Assembly (NCBI GenBank): GCA_023055505.1
Contig: JALIRH010000078.1
Coordinates: 124,001 to 188,000, forward strand
DNA from: Callipepla californica brunnescens
Lineage: Eukaryota; Chordata; Aves; Galliformes; Odontophoridae
Length of the DNA stretch: 64,000 nucleotides
Reading direction: 5' to 3'
Shown one piece after another: positions 61,499 to 64,000 of the stretch (positions within the stretch are counted from its first letter, which is position 1; the number at the start of each line of letters is the position of its first letter). A program made the translations under genes and the position numbers. Below the pieces are notes generated by a model. The model searched no databases, was not told the origin of the DNA, and worked only from the letters and a program-made list of their open reading frames with translations.

Positions 61499-63250
61499 AT
61501 GCTCTCTCTTTTTAAACTGTTCTTAAAGGGGCTGCATTTCATTGTTTTTTCCCTCTTAATGCTCAAAACGTACTGGAACTTGGTTAGGTTTGCCATTCTG
61601 TTCCATTGGTTCTGGTCCCTATATGACAAATTAAAAGCAATGATAGAGGCACCTGTCGGATACCTGGGCACCCCAGCTAACGGAACAAACAATAGCATAT
61701 TAACGAACCATGTGATGTTTGAATGGGTACCCAGGTTCCCCTCTCAGTTTTTTATGAATTTTCAAGATCACAGCTTAGGGATGGTGTTAATAATTGGGAT
61801 ATTAGTCCTCATGCATGTAGTAGCACTTTACATCATGTGCAGGAAGCTTCTCCCAGAAACAGAGAATGTTGAATGGCAGGGAGAGTGGAGAGTTTTAGGA
61901 AAGAAATTAGAAGCATGGGGGCACCCGGTGTCATGGGATTTTTCTCCTGAACAATTGCAGGATCCTGAGGAGCTAGGCCTGTATCTGAGTAAAGGGTGCT
62001 GCGGCTCAGAAAGATCTGAGGTGGAACAGCTTATTTGGGGCTTGGCTTATGCTTACCGAGGTTTATATACTATTGTGAAGGGAGAGAGTGTCCAAACTGA
62101 GGCCCAAACCAAAGAGGAAAACCTCCCGGTCACACCTGACCAGCCAAAGGAAGCACCAGTATCAAAGTCCGTTGCCCCTGTGGAAGGCAAGAAATGGAAA
62201 CGTGTGTCCTCGCGCCTAGAACGCAAAGAAGAGGTGCCGAAAGAAGAGGAAGATATAGGTGAGGGGGTGGCCACAACCCCACGACCATCGAGAAAGGCAA
62301 CAAAGAAAAGTGAGAGACATGGAGAAGAAAGTGATGATGAAGGTGAAGAGAAAGTTAAAGTTACGACGTTTCGTCGGCCCATGAAAATGTCTGAGATCCA
62401 AGGCTCAAGAAAGGAGTTTGTTCGACGTCCGGATGAGAGTATTGTCACTTGGTTGCTTCGGTGTTGGGACAACGGGGCCAACAGTGTGTCCCTTGATAGT
62501 AACGAAGCTCGCCAACTAGGAAACATTGCCCGAGATCCGGCTGTCGACAGAGGAATCAGCAGGTATATGGATGGAATCGCCAGCCTCTGGCAACGAATGC
62601 TAGTAGCTGTGAGGGAAAGATATCCCTACAAGAGTGACCTGGCACCTAAAGTGAAAAGATGGAAAACTATTGAGGAAGGCATCCAGTATTTGAGAGAAAC
62701 AGCTGTGGCGGAAATGCTGTATGATCCCACCTTTGATCCTGACGATCGGGACCGTGATCCAGAGAACGTAAGGAGTACACCCGAAATATGTCAGAAGCTT
62801 TCAAAGTCAGCACCAGAAAGGTATGCCGGTACACTAGTGACAACGTTCAACAGATACGAGGACCAAGACAGGAAACCCCCAGTTTTTGAACTAATTCTTA
62901 CACTTCAAAACTTCGAACAAAAATTTCCACCGCCATACGCGTCCATTTCAGCCATATCAAAGTTCGAAGGACAAATGGTAGATATATTGGGAAAATTATC
63001 CCAACTGATTGATAGGGTTGAATCGGTTGCAACTATCAGAAGCAAACGCCGTCCTGCTCGAGCAAATGACAGCACTAACTTCACTAACTTCATGTCGCGC
63101 GCGGCTTTGTGGAGTTACTTACGTGCAAATGGAGAAGATATGAAGGAATGGCATCAAAAACCCACCCCTGCACTGCGAGCACGGGTGAGAGAACTACAAC
63201 ACAGACCAACTACCAGCGAAGTTGTTCCTGTCACTACAGGTAATGAATAG
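61499..63250 (+). CDS. gag: ERV gag, 583 codons
   Basis: A Gag-like polyprotein. Start ATG at 61499 follows an A-rich run. N-terminal part: two hydrophobic segments (about residues 5-40 and 92-113) flank a short region with sequons (NGT, NNS). Residues about 195-315 are highly charged, with K/E-rich and acidic (SDDEGEEK) patches. Residues about 320-545 look like a capsid domain, with the ESIVTWLLRCWDNGA and LFDPTFDP-like (YDPTFDPDD) blocks I recognise from avian ERV Gags. No CCHC zinc knuckle is present. The frame ends in a TAG at 63248-63250 that lies in frame with pol. Function of the membrane segments is unknown. Confidence 0.85.
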   Translation: MLSLFKLFLKGLHFIVFSLLMLKTYWNLVRFAILFHWFWSLYDKLKAMIEAPVGYLGTPANGTNNSILTNHVMFEWVPRFPSQFFMNFQDHSLGMVLIIGILVLMHVVALYIMCRKLLPETENVEWQGEWRVLGKKLEAWGHPVSWDFSPEQLQDPEELGLYLSKGCCGSERSEVEQLIWGLAYAYRGLYTIVKGESVQTEAQTKEENLPVTPDQPKEAPVSKSVAPVEGKKWKRVSSRLERKEEVPKEEEDIGEGVATTPRPSRKATKKSERHGEESDDEGEEKVKVTTFRRPMKMSEIQGSRKEFVRRPDESIVTWLLRCWDNGANSVSLDSNEARQLGNIARDPAVDRGISRYMDGIASLWQRMLVAVRERYPYKSDLAPKVKRWKTIEEGIQYLRETAVAEMLYDPTFDPDDRDRDPENVRSTPEICQKLSKSAPERYAGTLVTTFNRYEDQDRKPPVFELILTLQNFEQKFPPPYASISAISKFEGQMVDILGKLSQLIDRVESVATIRSKRRPARANDSTNFTNFMSRAALWSYLRANGEDMKEWHQKPTPALRARVRELQHRPTTSEVVPVTTGNE

Positions 63251-64000
63251 AGGGGCCCTGCCCTCAGCCAGAGGAGGGAGAGGGATAATAGAGTGTATTG
63301 GACTGTGTGGATTCGGTGGCCTGGCACATCAAACCCACAGAAATATGAGGCACTGGTGGATACTGGTGCACAGTGTACTCTAATGCCTTCAAGTTATAAA
63401 GGGGCAGAATTGATTCATATCTCTGGAGTGACTGGGGGCTTTCAGGAATTGTCTGTGCTGGAGGCAGAAATAAGCCTCACGGGTAAAGAATGGCAGAAGC
63501 ATCCTATAGTGACTGGACAGGGGGCCCCATGCATACTTGGTATAGACTATCTCAGAAGGGGGCACTTTAAGGATCCCAAGGGGTATCAATGGGCTTTTGG
63601 AATAGCTACTGTGGACACAGATAGCATTAAGCAACTATCTGTTTTACCTGGCCTGTCAGAAGATCCATCTGTTGTGGGGTTGCTACAAGTGGAGGAGCAA
63701 CAAGTACCAATTGCTACGAAAACCGTGCACAGACGGCAGTACCGCACCAACAGGGATTCCTTGCTCCCTATTCATAATCTGATTCGTCAGCTAGAGAGCC
63801 AGGGAGTGATCAGCAAAACTCACTCCCCGTTTAACAGCCCCATATGGCCGGTGCGTAAAGCCAATGGAGAATGGAGGTTGACAGTAGATTACCATGGCCT
63901 GAATGAAGTCACACCTCCACTGAGTGCTGCTGTGCCGGACATGCTTCAACTCCAGTATGAACTGGAGTCAAAAGCAGCCAAGTGGTATGCCACCATTGAC
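63251..64000 (+). CDS. pol: ERV pro-pol, 5' part (protease and RT start), runs off window
   Basis: Open in the same frame as gag from the base after the TAG to the window end. It contains an aspartic-protease active site LVDTGAQCTLMP (Asp codon 63359-63361), a later GIDYLRRGHF protease C-terminal block, then the RT fingers: LESQGVISKTHSPFNSPIWP and WRLTVDYHGLNEVTPP. The YxDD box, RNase H and integrase lie beyond the window. No separate start codon is needed if it is made by stop-codon readthrough from gag. Confidence 0.9.

Larger units (their letters stand above)
60720..64000 (+). mobile_element. Endogenous retrovirus, 5' part (LTR, leader, gag, pro-pol start)
   Basis: A provirus entering at 60720 and running off the window. 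The order is 5' LTR, tRNA-Lys1,2-type primer site, 190-nt leader, gag, TAG, protease and the beginning of reverse transcriptase. Gag and the visible pol are uninterrupted apart from the gag stop, so insertion is probably recent. It looks like an avian ERV family with a zinc-knuckle-less Gag. Soprano/ENS-1-like or related galliform families are candidates, but I cannot decide. Confidence 0.93.

Overview
The window looks like gene-dense, GC-rich, minisatellite-rich DNA of a galliform bird, probably a chicken-type microchromosome. The grounds are two host genes with clear vertebrate proteins and small introns, several CR1 retrotransposon pieces with the avian 8-bp tail, and an avian-type endogenous retrovirus (ERV). 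The gene order TENT5B - SLC9A1 - (head-to-head) WDTC1 promoter matches the order I recall for human 1p36.11, whose chicken counterpart I believe is chromosome 23. Species assignment is inference.

Layout. 1-8.85 kb has no gene I can recognise; it holds a 0.9-kb GGAT/GGAGG minisatellite and a purine tract. 8.85-15.57 kb is TENT5B (FAM46B, a non-canonical poly(A) polymerase) on the minus strand: two coding exons give a 396-residue protein, with several candidate poly(A) sites and a TATA/CCAAT promoter at 15.8-15.95 kb. 16.1-20.85 kb is spacer dominated by four different minisatellites. 21.12-38.2 kb is SLC9A1 (NHE1, the Na+/H+ exchanger) on the minus strand. I resolved all 12 coding exons; every splice site is GT/AG, the phases agree, and together they encode 802 residues. 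Intron 7 carries a degenerate telomere-like repeat.

38.3-60.7 kb is the unusual part. The spacer between the SLC9A1 start and a ZNF143/NF-Y/NRF1-type CpG-island promoter (46.55-47.2 kb, inferred to be WDTC1, plus strand) exists in five copies, A to E. In B, D and E a 224-bp slice of that promoter abuts SLC9A1 intron 1 sequence at the same base (43199/43200, 55535/55536, 59575/59576), which is the signature of a head-to-tail tandem duplication. The full repeat unit is 4,040 bp. Copy B is cut off by a 2-kb minus-strand CR1 insertion. Copies C-E lie beyond the CpG island, and copy C still carries a broken SLC9A1 exon 1.

Two pieces of one ERV family bound copies C-E: a minus-strand integrase/3' LTR fragment (49.63-50.85 kb) and a plus-strand provirus (60.72 kb to the window end). 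The provirus has a 568-bp 5' LTR, a tRNA-Lys1,2-type primer site, a long gag ORF, and an in-frame pol that follows a single TAG and runs off the window.
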